A stretch of DNA of 64,000 nt from Sphingomonas sp. (GCF_024508665.1 NZ_JANINP010000006.1:434001-498000); one strand, 5' to 3'. Numbered from the stretch's first letter, positions 43,934-53,417 are shown. Translations and numbers: made by a program. Notes: a model not told the origin generated them from the sequence alone.

Positions 43934-45466
43934 ATGCTGCATGCCCCCGTCGCCAAGCCGGAGCCTGAAAAGGAGGCGCCCGCGCCGTCTCTTTTCGCGC
44001 AAGCGCGATCGGCGGTGATCTGGCGGTCGGGTGCGCAGATCGTCGGCCAGATGATCACCTGGGCGGCGACCTTCCTGGTCATCCGTATCCTCAATCCGCA
44101 CGATTATGGCCTGTTCGCGATGACCCAGGTCGTGCTCGCAGTGCTCAACATGCTCAACGGTGCCGGGCTCGCCAGTGGCTTGATCCAGAAGCCGGACGCC
44201 GACGAGCGCTCGATCCGTCAGCTTTACGGCATGCTGATCGTGCTCAATTTCGGACTGGGTGCGGTGCAGTTCGCGATCGCGCCGCTGGTCGCGGCCTATT
44301 TCCACCAGCCGATCGTCGCCGATCTGCTCCGCGTGCAGTCCTTCCTCTACGTCACGACGCCGTTCGTCGCCTTTCCCTATGCGCTGCTCGCCCGGGCGAT
44401 CGATTTCCGGGTGCAGGCCAAGGTCTATCTGGCCTCGTCGGTGACGGGGGCGCTGGCGGCGCTCGCCGGGGCCTATGCCGGGCTGGGCGTGTGGACTTTG
44501 ATCCTGGCGCCAGCGGTGCTGTTCAGCACGCGCGCGATCGGCATGACGCGGGCGGCGGGGCACAAATATCGGCCGCTGTTCGATTTCCGCGGCGCGGGCG
44601 ATCTCGCCAAGTTCGGCGGGCTGATGGCGGCGGGGCAATTCTTCTGGGTGCTGCAGAGCCAGGCCGACGTGTTCATCGCCGGCCGCGTGCTCAATCCGGC
44701 GACGCTCGGCCTCTACACCACGGGCCTGTTCCTGACCCAGATCCTGGTGTCCAAGTTCGTGCCAGCGATCAACGACGTCGCTTTCTCGATCTATGCGCGG
44801 ATGCAGGACGATCGCGCCGCGGTCGCCGACGGCTTCGCGCGCTCGTCGCGGATGGTGATGCTGGTGGCGATGCCCTTTTATGTCGGGCTCGCGGTCACCG
44901 CCGAGCCATTGGTGGCGACGGTGCTCGGGCCCAAATGGGTCGCGGCGGCGCCCTTGGTCCAGTTGCTCGCGCTAGCCATGCCGGCGATGACGCTCCAGGT
45001 GCTGTTCAGCCCGGCGTGCAGCGCGATGGGGCGCCCCGGCATCAACGTCCATACCGGCGCAATCGGAGCGGTGCTGCTGCCGATAGCGTTCCTCGTCGGG
45101 CTGCATTGGGGCGTGACCGGGCTCGCGGCGTCGTGGTTCTTCGCCTATCTGATCTATCTCGCGATCACCGGCTGGCGGGTGATGCCGGTGCTCGGCGTGT
45201 CGGCAGGGCAGCTGGCCAAGGCGATCGCACCGACCTTCACCGCCTCGCTGGCGATGGGCGCGGTCGTGCTGGCGGTCGACCACGTCCTGCCGGCAATGGT
45301 GGTCCAGGCCCGCCTCGCGATCTTGGTGATCGTTGGTGCGGCGGTTTATGCCGGCTGGCTGTGGCTTCTCTCGAAGGACACGCTGCTCGAGGCGATCTCG
45401 ATGGCGCGGGGCAAGCCCTATTATCGCGCCGGCGAAGGTCCCGCCCGGGTCACCAGCGCCGCCTGA
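43934..45466 (+). CDS. Polysaccharide/lipid-linked flippase, MOP superfamily
   Basis: 510 aa from the ATG at 43934 (MLHAPVAKPEPEKEAPAPS). After a cytosolic tail there are about 12 to 14 membrane helices with the Wzx/PST pattern: IVGQMITWAATFLVIRILNPHDYGLFAM near the start and FGGLMAAGQFFWVLQSQADVFIAGRVLNP in the middle. Usually such proteins flip lipid-linked sugars, but some export peptide products. It converges on the NRPS operon with a 46-base overlap of 3' ends, so a link to that locus is possible but not shown. Confidence 0.88.
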   Translation: MLHAPVAKPEPEKEAPAPSLFAQARSAVIWRSGAQIVGQMITWAATFLVIRILNPHDYGLFAMTQVVLAVLNMLNGAGLASGLIQKPDADERSIRQLYGMLIVLNFGLGAVQFAIAPLVAAYFHQPIVADLLRVQSFLYVTTPFVAFPYALLARAIDFRVQAKVYLASSVTGALAALAGAYAGLGVWTLILAPAVLFSTRAIGMTRAAGHKYRPLFDFRGAGDLAKFGGLMAAGQFFWVLQSQADVFIAGRVLNPATLGLYTTGLFLTQILVSKFVPAINDVAFSIYARMQDDRAAVADGFARSSRMVMLVAMPFYVGLAVTAEPLVATVLGPKWVAAAPLVQLLALAMPAMTLQVLFSPACSAMGRPGINVHTGAIGAVLLPIAFLVGLHWGVTGLAASWFFAYLIYLAITGWRVMPVLGVSAGQLAKAIAPTFTASLAMGAVVLAVDHVLPAMVVQARLAILVIVGAAVYAGWLWLLSKDTLLEAISMARGKPYYRAGEGPARVTSAA

Positions 45467-46143
45467 AAGCCGGGCGCCGGTTCGAACGACGTCATCGCCC
45501 ACCCCTTTTCGTCGCTGGTGAAGCGCGCTGGCTTGCCCGGTACGATCGACACGGTGAAAGCGTCGAGCGGATAGGATAGGCCGAGGCCGAGTGCCTTCAC
45601 GTACGCTTCCTTGCGCGTCCAGCAATTGTAGAAGCCGGCGGTCCATTGCTCGGCTGGAAGCGCGATTAGCTCTTCGTACTCCGCGGGCGCGAACAGGCGT
45701 TTAGCAACCTTGGGACAAGCGAGCTCGGGGTTGCGCCACTCTATGTCGCAGCCGATCGCCATGCCGCGCGCGGTCGCGATCAGCGCGCGGCCGTTGGAAT
45801 GCGAGAGATTGAAGCTGAGCTCGGGGGCGTCGAGCAACATCGGCTTGCCGTACCCATCCTCGGCCAGCCTGAGCGCTCCCGGCGCGATGCCGAGGTCGCG
45901 GCCGAGCAATTCGCGCAACTGGCCGCGCCGTGCGATGAAGCGGTTGCGGTCGCGATCGTTGCGGAACCGCGTGGCACGCTCGCGTTCGGCGATGTCGAGC
46001 CAGGACGCGTACCGCTTCAGCGCCTCGGCATCGACGTCGAGATCGACCAAAGCGATCGTCGCCGCGCCGGGCTTCCGGTCGATCGAGAGCAGTTCCACGC
46101 CGGCCTCAGGCGGCGGCCCGATCGGTCCGGCTCGCGCGGTCAA
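45421..46143 (-). CDS. Sfp-type 4'-phosphopantetheinyl transferase
   Basis: Up to 240 aa; the ATG at 46143 would overlap the synthetase by 38 bases, and a GTG near 46098 (VELLSIDRK) is an alternative. Family motifs are AEDGYGKPML, LSFNLSHSNGRALIA, the Mg-binding GCDIEW and FYNCWTRKEAYVKALGLGL. It would attach phosphopantetheine to the two peptidyl carrier domains at Ser563 and Ser1026 of the neighbouring NRPS proteins. The separate AcpS at 58440 would serve fatty-acid ACP. Confidence 0.92.
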   Translation of the reverse strand: MTARAGPIGPPPEAGVELLSIDRKPGAATIALVDLDVDAEALKRYASWLDIAERERATRFRNDRDRNRFIARRGQLRELLGRDLGIAPGALRLAEDGYGKPMLLDAPELSFNLSHSNGRALIATARGMAIGCDIEWRNPELACPKVAKRLFAPAEYEELIALPAEQWTAGFYNCWTRKEAYVKALGLGLSYPLDAFTVSIVPGKPARFTSDEKGWAMTSFEPAPGFQAALVTRAGPSPAR

Positions 46144-49100
46144 GCGCCTCGTTCAGCCGTGCCGCGAAGGTCGCGACGTTAGGTGGCTCGGCCATCGTGC
46201 CATGGGTGCCGGGGATGTCGTACGACTCAAGCGGGCCGACCACGACTTCGGCCCAGCCCGGCCGGCTATCGAGCACCTTCAGCCGCTCCGCCGGCTGGAA
46301 CAAGGCGACCGCGCCGTCATAGGTGCCGGGGAAATAGCCATAGGCGGCCTGTTCCATCTGCGCGGCGAACACGCGGTAGCGGCCCTCGCGCTCGGCGATC
46401 TCGGCGACGCCGACATCCTCCATCAGGCCGCGCGCGCGGTCGAAGGCGTAATCGAGGCGCTTGCCGATCGGCAGGTTGTTCCACACGCCAAGGTGATAGC
46501 GCGCCTTGCTCATTCGCATCTGGGTCGCGGTGATCCGCTGGAAGGCGACCGGGTTCATCGAATGACCCAGCGCGAGTAGCGGCACATCCTCGCCCGAAGC
46601 GCGCAATTGCCGCGCGACCTCGAACGCCATGATGCCGTTGGTGCACCAGCCGCCGATCAGATACGGCCCCTTAGGGCGCGTTGCGCGGATCACCGCGACG
46701 ATCTCCGACGCCATCTGCTCGAAGGTCATACAGGGCTTCAGCGTGCGTTCGAGAATGGGCCCGAGCGGCAGGCCGAGGAACGGACGATCGGCGCCCATCG
46801 CCTCCGCCAGCGCCATGAAGGTGGGGCCGCCGTCGAGCCACAACAGCGGCAACTCGCTGCCCTTGGGCTGGAGCGGCACCCATTCGCCAAGGTCGGCGCT
46901 GGCATCGCCCTCGATCCGCTCGGCGAGCTTGTCGAGCGTCGCCGCCTGGAAGAATTCGGCCATGCCGATGCGGCGGCCCCATTGCTGCTCGATGCGGACG
47001 AGCAGGCGCGCGACGAGCAAGGAATGGCCGCCAAGCTCGAAGAAGCTGTCGTCGCGGCTGACCTGGCCGATGCGCAGCAGGTCGCACCAGATCGCGGCGA
47101 GCTTTTCCTCGGTCTCGCCCTGCGGTGGCTCGATCTGCCGGGTGCCGGCCCCGCCAGGCTGCGGCAGTGCCTTGCGGTCGACCTTCGCATTGGGCGTCAT
47201 CGGCAGCGCCGGAAGATGCTCGAAATGCGAGGGGATCATATACTCGGGCAACGTCTTGCCGAGATGCTCGCGCAGTTCGGCGCGGCTCGGCATGTCGTCG
47301 CCGCGCGTGACGACATAGGCCGCGAGCGCGCGTTCGCCCGAGGCGTCGGGCCAGCTGCGTACGGCGGCTGCAACCACGTCGGGATGCTCGGCGAGCGCGC
47401 CTTCGATCTCCTCGACCGCGACGCGATAGCCGCGGATCTTCTCGTCATTGTCGACGCGGCCTAGGCACAGGATCGTGCCATCGGCCTGGTATTTGGCCAG
47501 ATCGCCGGTGCGGTACAGCCGTTCGCCGCGGATGGTGACGAAGCGCTCAGCAGTGAGGTCGGGACGACCGCGATAGCCGCAGGCAAGCCCCGCGCCGCCG
47601 ATGAACAATTCGCCGACCGCGCCGATCGGCGCGGTGTTGCGATATTGGTCGAGGATGTGAATCGTGGTGTTGTCGAGCGGGCGGCCGATCGGCACCGGGC
47701 CATCCCCCGGCGTGACGCGCGCGAGCGTCGACCAGATTGTGGTCTCGGTCGGGCCGTAGACGTTCCATATTTCGCCCGAGCGCTGGATCAGGCTCTCGGC
47801 GAGGTCGCGCGGCAGCACTTCGCCGCCGCACAGGATACGCAGGCTCGGCGAGCCTTGCCAGCCGGCCTCGATCAGTGCGCGCCAGGTCGCCGGGGTCGCC
47901 TGCATGACGCTGGGCTTCGCGGCGACGAACAACTCGTTGAGCTGGCGCGGATCGGCGGTGACGCTCTTCGGCGCGAGGATCAGCTCGCCGCCGCTGATCA
48001 GCGGCAGGAACAGTTCGAGCCCGGCGATGTCGAACGAGAGTGTGGTGACTGCGAGCAGCGAATCCTCGGCGGTGAAGCCGGGGTTGTTACGGAACGAATT
48101 GAGCAGGTTGATCAGCGCGCCATGGCCGATCTCGACTCCCTTGGGATTGCCGGTCGAGCCCGAGGTGTAGAGCACGTAAGCGAGATCGCCCGGTTGGACG
48201 GCGACGGAAGCCGGAGCTGGAGCGCCGTCACGGACGTCGTCGATCAGGATGCGCGGCAGTCCGCAATCGGCGAGGATATGGTCGAGCGACCGCTCGCTGA
48301 GCAAGGCCTTCGCGCCGGCATCCTTCGCGATGTACTCGAGCCGTGCGGCGGGGAAATCCGGGTCGAGCGGCAGATAGGCGGCGCCGAGCCGGTGTACCGC
48401 CAGCAACGCCGCGACCATGTCGGGCGAGCGGTCGAGGCAGATGCCGACCAGGTCGCCCTGCGCGATCCCGGCCGCGTGAAGCGCCGCGGCGATCGCGTCG
48501 GCGCGGGCATCGAGCGTGGTGTAGCTGACGGTGTGATCGCCGAAACGGATCGCGGTGGCGGCGGCCCGCGCCGCGACTTGCGCGCGGATCGCGTCAGGCA
48601 GCAAGGCCGGCGCGGGGGCGACCTCGGTCGCGTTCCAGTCGGCCAGCAGCTTGTGGCGTTCGTCCGCGCCGAGCAGCGGCAGATCCTTGAGTGGTAGCGT
48701 CGCATCGGCGACCACGCCCTCCAGGATCGTCATGTAATGCCCGATCATCCGCCGCACCGTCGACGGATCGAACAATTCGGTCGAATAGAGGAAGCGGCCG
48801 TGCATCCCCTCGTTCTGCCGTTCGTCGAGTTCGAGATAGAGGTCGAACTTGGCGCCGCCGACCACGACGTCCATCTGGGTCAGGTCCCAACCGTCCGGAA
48901 AAGGATCGACCGGCGGCTCGATCGAGAACAGACAGTTGAACAAGGGATGGGTGCCCGGCTGGCGCTTGACGTCGAGCGCGCGGACGACCTCGTCGAACGG
49001 CGCTTCGCTGGAGGCGAGCGCGCCGAGCACCGAATCGCGGACCTCGATCAGGAAATCGCTGAACCGCGTCTCGCCCCTGGGCTTGGCGCGCAACGAGATC

Positions 49101-50098
49101 GTGTTGAGGAAATAGCCGACGACATTCTCGAGCTCGGGGCGGCGGCGCAAGTCGGTGACGCCGCCGACGATGATATCCTCCTCGCCCGAATAGAGGTGGA
49201 GCTGCGCGTGATAGGCAGCCAGCAGAGTCATGTAGAGCGTGACGCCATGGCGCCGCCCGACCTGCTTCAGATTCTCGATCAGGTCGTTGGGAATCTCGAA
49301 CACTTCCATCGACCCGGCATGGGTCGGGCGCGCCGGCTTGGTACGGTCGCCGACCAGTTCGAGCTTGGGTGGCGCGTCGGCCAGCGTCTTGCGCCAATAG
49401 TCAATCTGCTTCTGGATCGGCGCGCTCTTGAGGTGTTCTTGCTGCCAGATGGCGTAATCGCCGTACTGCAGCGCGGGCATCGGCAGCGGCGAGGGCGCGC
49501 CGCGCGCAAAGGCATCGTACAGCTTGGCCAGTTCGGGCACGATGACGCGATAGATCGCGACCCCATCGAAGATGATATGGTGGAGCGTGAAATAGAGCCG
49601 GTGATTGTCTTCAGCGAGCTTGACGATCCGCGCGCGGAACAAAGGCGCGTCGGAGAGGTCGATCGCGCGGCGGGCGTCCTCCTGACCGATTGCCAAGGCG
49701 GCGGCGTCGCGCTCGGCTTCGGGCAGATGGCTGACGTCGTCATAGGGCAGCAGGATGTCCTGGTGCTCGCGGACACGCTGGACAAGGACGCCATTCTCTT
49801 CGACGAACGCAGTGCGCCAGGCCTCGTGGCGGCGCAGGATTTCGTTGACGCTGCGCTCCATCGCGCTGCGGTCGAAGCTGCCGAAACGATGGATCGTGAT
49901 CGATTCGTTATAGAGCGGCATGTCCGGCGCCATGATGGCGTGGAGCCACACCTGGCGCTGGTCGGCCGAGAGCGGGATTTCGGCACCGGGCGGGCGCTTC
50001 TCGATCGCTTGTGGCTTGGCGGCGGCAACCCCGCCGCCGCGCATCATCTTTTCGAGCAGCGCCCGCTTCGAGGCGGACAGGTCGACATGCGCGTTCAC
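46106..50098 (-). CDS. Nonribosomal peptide synthetase, C-A-PCP-TE, probable glycine module with Cys-type thioesterase
   Basis: 1330 aa from a GTG at 50098, 5 bases past the P450 stop. Condensation domain about 38-460, with active HHIIFDG (His174, Asp178). Adenylation domain about 490-980: YTSGSTGNPKG at 644-654, YGPTETT at 781-787 and Lys972. My alignment to the GrsA pocket gives the code D-I-L-Q-L-G-V-I-W-K, close to published glycine codes. PCP about 990-1065 has Ser1026 in ELGGHSL. Thioesterase about 1070-1325: the nucleophile elbow reads GGWCTNG, so Cys1152 replaces Ser; His1299 is in PGTHG. It releases the final product. Confidence 0.95.
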   Translation of the reverse strand: MNAHVDLSASKRALLEKMMRGGGVAAAKPQAIEKRPPGAEIPLSADQRQVWLHAIMAPDMPLYNESITIHRFGSFDRSAMERSVNEILRRHEAWRTAFVEENGVLVQRVREHQDILLPYDDVSHLPEAERDAAALAIGQEDARRAIDLSDAPLFRARIVKLAEDNHRLYFTLHHIIFDGVAIYRVIVPELAKLYDAFARGAPSPLPMPALQYGDYAIWQQEHLKSAPIQKQIDYWRKTLADAPPKLELVGDRTKPARPTHAGSMEVFEIPNDLIENLKQVGRRHGVTLYMTLLAAYHAQLHLYSGEEDIIVGGVTDLRRRPELENVVGYFLNTISLRAKPRGETRFSDFLIEVRDSVLGALASSEAPFDEVVRALDVKRQPGTHPLFNCLFSIEPPVDPFPDGWDLTQMDVVVGGAKFDLYLELDERQNEGMHGRFLYSTELFDPSTVRRMIGHYMTILEGVVADATLPLKDLPLLGADERHKLLADWNATEVAPAPALLPDAIRAQVAARAAATAIRFGDHTVSYTTLDARADAIAAALHAAGIAQGDLVGICLDRSPDMVAALLAVHRLGAAYLPLDPDFPAARLEYIAKDAGAKALLSERSLDHILADCGLPRILIDDVRDGAPAPASVAVQPGDLAYVLYTSGSTGNPKGVEIGHGALINLLNSFRNNPGFTAEDSLLAVTTLSFDIAGLELFLPLISGGELILAPKSVTADPRQLNELFVAAKPSVMQATPATWRALIEAGWQGSPSLRILCGGEVLPRDLAESLIQRSGEIWNVYGPTETTIWSTLARVTPGDGPVPIGRPLDNTTIHILDQYRNTAPIGAVGELFIGGAGLACGYRGRPDLTAERFVTIRGERLYRTGDLAKYQADGTILCLGRVDNDEKIRGYRVAVEEIEGALAEHPDVVAAAVRSWPDASGERALAAYVVTRGDDMPSRAELREHLGKTLPEYMIPSHFEHLPALPMTPNAKVDRKALPQPGGAGTRQIEPPQGETEEKLAAIWCDLLRIGQVSRDDSFFELGGHSLLVARLLVRIEQQWGRRIGMAEFFQAATLDKLAERIEGDASADLGEWVPLQPKGSELPLLWLDGGPTFMALAEAMGADRPFLGLPLGPILERTLKPCMTFEQMASEIVAVIRATRPKGPYLIGGWCTNGIMAFEVARQLRASGEDVPLLALGHSMNPVAFQRITATQMRMSKARYHLGVWNNLPIGKRLDYAFDRARGLMEDVGVAEIAEREGRYRVFAAQMEQAAYGYFPGTYDGAVALFQPAERLKVLDSRPGWAEVVVGPLESYDIPGTHGTMAEPPNVATFAARLNEALDRASRTDRAAA

Positions 50099-50103
50099 CG
50101 GGA

Positions 50104-51369
50104 TCAGGCCTCGACAGGACGGAAAGCGAGCGGGAGGGCGGACAGGCCACGCAGCCCCGAATTGGTCCGCCATTCAAGTGTGCTCTCGGGCACCGCGACG
50201 CGAATGTCCTGCATGCGAGCGAGCAACGCGAGATAAGATATCCGCGCTTCCATGCGCGCCAACGCCGCGCCGAAACAGAAATGCGCCGCCCAGCCAAAGG
50301 CGAGATGGCGGTTATCGGTGCGGGTGAGGTCGAGCTCGTCAGGATTGGGGAAGCGCTCGGGGTCGCGATTGCCGGCAGCCATTACCGCCATCACCGCTTC
50401 GCCCTTCTTCATCAGCTTGCCGCCGATCTCCGTGTCCTGCTTGACGATGCGCGCGGTGTGCTGGCTCGGCGTCTCGTAGCGGAGCAATTCCTCGACCGCG
50501 CTTTCGATGATCTCGGGATGCGCGCGCAATTGCGCCATCTTGTCGGGCTGGCGGGTGAGCGTCAGGATTCCGTTGCCGATCAAATTGGTGGTGGTCTCCT
50601 GCCCGCCGACCATCGTCACGATGGTGTTGGCGATGACCTCATCCTCGGACAGACGCTGGCCGTCGACCTCGGCGTCCATCAGCGATCGGATCAGCCCGTC
50701 ATGCGGGTTGCGTTCCTGTTCGCGCACCGCGTCGCGGAAATAGCCGGTCATGTCGGCGACGCACTTGAGCACGTCGCGGATGCGGTCGGGGTTGTGCTGG
50801 AAGTTGCCGAGCATCTCGGCGAAGGTCGCCGACCAGGATTTGAGCTGGCGATGATCCTCCAGCGGCACGCCGAGCAGGCCGGCGGTGACGATCGCCGGGA
50901 AGGGTTCGGCGAAATCGGCGATCAATTCGCACTCGCCGCCCTGCACCGCGTCGTCGATCAGGCCATGCGCGATCTCGCGGACCTTGTCCTCCATCGCCTC
51001 GACCCGGCGCGGCGTGAAGGCGCTCATGCAGAGCTTGCGCAGGCGGGTATGGTCGGGCGCGTCGAGGAACAGCATCTGGCGCGCCATCAGATCGGCGACC
51101 GGGCCGAGCGAGGGCAGGCCGAGCGCTTCCATCTTCTTCGGATCGGGCGTGCGGTCGGCGCTGAATTCCTTCAGCACGAAATGCACGTCCTCGTACCGCG
51201 TCACGACCCACGTGTGCATGAACGGATCCCACGTCACCGGCGCTTCCTCGCGGAGACGGCGGTAGAAGGGGAAAGGATCGGCGTGGACCTTCGGGTCGAG
51301 CAGCTGGAACAAGCTGAGGCTCGGGTCGAACGGCTGGGCCGCTGCGGCGATGGGCGAATGCTCGGTCAT
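50104..51369 (-). CDS. Cytochrome P450 of the NRPS operon
   Basis: 421-aa soluble bacterial P450. The I-helix oxygen-binding motif is GGQETT (255-260), ExxR is at 294-297, and the haem-binding loop is FGWAAHFCFG with Cys365 as iron ligand; the second conserved Gly of that loop is Ala. It lies between the stand-alone A-PCP gene (25 bases) and the synthetase (5 bases). P450s in this position often hydroxylate an amino acid held on a carrier domain, here probably leucine. That role is inferred from context only. Confidence 0.95.
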   Translation of the reverse strand: MTEHSPIAAAAQPFDPSLSLFQLLDPKVHADPFPFYRRLREEAPVTWDPFMHTWVVTRYEDVHFVLKEFSADRTPDPKKMEALGLPSLGPVADLMARQMLFLDAPDHTRLRKLCMSAFTPRRVEAMEDKVREIAHGLIDDAVQGGECELIADFAEPFPAIVTAGLLGVPLEDHRQLKSWSATFAEMLGNFQHNPDRIRDVLKCVADMTGYFRDAVREQERNPHDGLIRSLMDAEVDGQRLSEDEVIANTIVTMVGGQETTTNLIGNGILTLTRQPDKMAQLRAHPEIIESAVEELLRYETPSQHTARIVKQDTEIGGKLMKKGEAVMAVMAAGNRDPERFPNPDELDLTRTDNRHLAFGWAAHFCFGAALARMEARISYLALLARMQDIRVAVPESTLEWRTNSGLRGLSALPLAFRPVEA

Positions 51370-51394
51370 GTCTTCGGCTCTCCGTTCGGGCCGG

Positions 51395-53260
51395 TTATTG
51401 CTGGGCGCGGTGAGCGGCCTCGTCGTCGTCCATCGCCGCGATCATCGCGAAGACGATCTCCTCGATCCGCGCGGCGAGCTGGCGAATGGTCGGCGCCTGG
51501 AACAGGTCGCGCAGCGTCAGGTCGATGCCGAACGCCTCACCCGCGCGCAGCACCACCTGGGTGCCGAGCAGCGAGTGGCCGCCGAGCAGGAAGAAATTGT
51601 CGTCGACGCCGACATTGCCGCGCCCGAGCACCTCGGTGAGAATCTCCGCGAGCCTCTCCTCCGCCGGCGTCTCGGGCGCCGCGAAGCCTGCCGTGGCGAG
51701 CGCGTTGGCGTCGCTCGGTTCGGGAAGCGCGCGCTTGTCGAGCTTGCCGTTCGGCGTCAGCGGCAGTGCGTCGATGCGGACGAACGCGCTGGGGATCATA
51801 TATTCGGGCAGCGTCTTGCCGAGGAATTCGCGCAGCTCTTCGGCCGACAATGCATCCTTTTCGACGACATAGGCGACCAGCATGTCGCCGCCGTCCGGCG
51901 ACGGCGCCGCGATCACCGCGCCCGAGCGGACCCCCGGATGGGTACGCAGGACGCTGGCGGTTTCCTCGGGCTCGACGCGATGGCCGCGCACCTTGGCCTG
52001 GTCGTCGACGCGGCCATGGAACGTGATCTGGCCGTCGGGACGCCACGCGGCGCGGTCGCCGGTGCGGTAGAAGCGTTCGCCGTCGATCGTGACGAAAGCT
52101 GCGGCGGTGAGATCGGGTTGATGGCGATAGCCTCGGGCGACTTGCGGACCGCCGATGAAGATCTCGCCCTGCGCATCGCCGGTAACAGGATTTAGGTCGG
52201 CATCGAGAATGCGGATCGTCGTGCCCTTGATCGGATAGCCGATCGCGGGAAGTCCGGTCTCCTCGTTACCCGGCGGCACGATCGCTGAGGTAGCGACGAC
52301 GGTGCATTCGGTCGGGCCGTAATTGTTGACCAGAGCGAACGGCAGGCCGGGACGCGGACGGCCGAGCAGGCGGTCGGCGCCGGTCAGGATGTAGCGCAGC
52401 CGCGTGCCAGTCGCCCAATCGTCGCGGACCAGATCCTGGGCCAGCGCTGTAGGGACGAAGGCGACGGTGACGCCCTGAACGATCAGCCAGGCGCGCAGCC
52501 GCTCGTCCGAGGTGCGGACGTCGTCGGTCGCCAGCACGACCGAGGCGCCGGCGCAGAGATACGGCCAGACTTCCCAGACCGAGGCGTCGAAGCCGAGGCC
52601 GGCGAGATGGCTGCCGCGATCGTCGGCGGTGATGCCGAACGCCTCGTTGTGCCAGGCGATCAGCCAGGAGAGATTGGCGTGGGTGACTTCCACGCCCTTG
52701 GGCTTGCCGGTCGTGCCGGAGGTATAGATCACATAGGCCAAGGCATCGGGATCGTTGGGCGTCGCCGCGAGTGGTTCGGCATTGGCCAGTTCAGGGGCTT
52801 GCCAGTCGAGCGTGACGATGGGGGTCGGGCTGTTGGGCACGCGCTTTGCGGTGTCTTCGCGACCGATGACCAAGGCGCAGGCAGCTTCCGCGACGATCGT
52901 CTGCAGGCGGCCATCAGGCCAGCTGGGGTCGAGCGGGAGATAGGCGGCACCCGCTTTCCACGCGCCGAGCACGACGGCCAATTGGTCGAACGAGCGCTCC
53001 AGGCACACGCCGACGAGCGATTCGCGGCCGACGCCTAGCGAGGTCAGCCAGGCGGCGACGCGGCTCGCCTGGGCATCGAGCTCGGCATAATTGAGCGTGC
53101 CGCAGGGCGCGACGAGCGCGGTCGCCTTGGGATGGCGCTTGGCAACCTCGGCGACGACATGAGGCGTCGAGAATGGCGGCGCGACGAAAGCGGTGGCGCG
53201 AGTTGCCGGAGATTCGCCGCCCTGCGACGAATGGAGCGATGCGGTGTGCTGACTAGCCAT
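51395..53260 (-). CDS. Stand-alone NRPS adenylation-PCP didomain, predicted leucine-activating
   Basis: 621 aa from the ATG at 53260; an upstream ATG at 53296 is possible. Adenylation domain about 35-515: YTSGTTGKPKG at 179-189, NYGPTECT at 313-320, YRTGD at 398-402 and Lys506. The pocket residues read D225, A226, W229, F268, L292, G294, N313, V321, V322, K506, giving DAWFLGNVVK, the classical leucine code. PCP about 530-605 has Ser563 in LLGGHSL. There is no condensation or thioesterase domain, so it should load leucine and hand it on to the downstream synthetase. First gene of the operon. Confidence 0.95.
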   Translation of the reverse strand: MASQHTASLHSSQGGESPATRATAFVAPPFSTPHVVAEVAKRHPKATALVAPCGTLNYAELDAQASRVAAWLTSLGVGRESLVGVCLERSFDQLAVVLGAWKAGAAYLPLDPSWPDGRLQTIVAEAACALVIGREDTAKRVPNSPTPIVTLDWQAPELANAEPLAATPNDPDALAYVIYTSGTTGKPKGVEVTHANLSWLIAWHNEAFGITADDRGSHLAGLGFDASVWEVWPYLCAGASVVLATDDVRTSDERLRAWLIVQGVTVAFVPTALAQDLVRDDWATGTRLRYILTGADRLLGRPRPGLPFALVNNYGPTECTVVATSAIVPPGNEETGLPAIGYPIKGTTIRILDADLNPVTGDAQGEIFIGGPQVARGYRHQPDLTAAAFVTIDGERFYRTGDRAAWRPDGQITFHGRVDDQAKVRGHRVEPEETASVLRTHPGVRSGAVIAAPSPDGGDMLVAYVVEKDALSAEELREFLGKTLPEYMIPSAFVRIDALPLTPNGKLDKRALPEPSDANALATAGFAAPETPAEERLAEILTEVLGRGNVGVDDNFFLLGGHSLLGTQVVLRAGEAFGIDLTLRDLFQAPTIRQLAARIEEIVFAMIAAMDDDEAAHRAQQ

Positions 53261-53417
53261 AGGCTCGCGCTTAACCGACCAGTCGTTTTGAAACATTTAA
53301 AGCGGCGGAAACCGTCTCGTGCCCGACCAGCAACGGTCGACCGACGCCGAGTGGTAAAGGCCGCGTTCAGCACCGTCGCTCAGCGGATCGAAACGCGTCA
53401 CGGACAATATTCCCCTT
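53261..53417. promoter_or_regulatory. Divergent promoter region between the NRPS operon and the acyltransferase operon
   Basis: 157 bases separate the two starts. It must carry promoters in both directions. A short CCGACCAGTCG near-palindrome (about 53277-53287) is the only dyad I noticed; no regulator gene is next to it. Confidence 0.4.

Noticed and set aside
48737..50236. 499-aa open frame antisense to the condensation domain
   Set aside because: No homology features; the synthetase on the other strand has all catalytic motifs.
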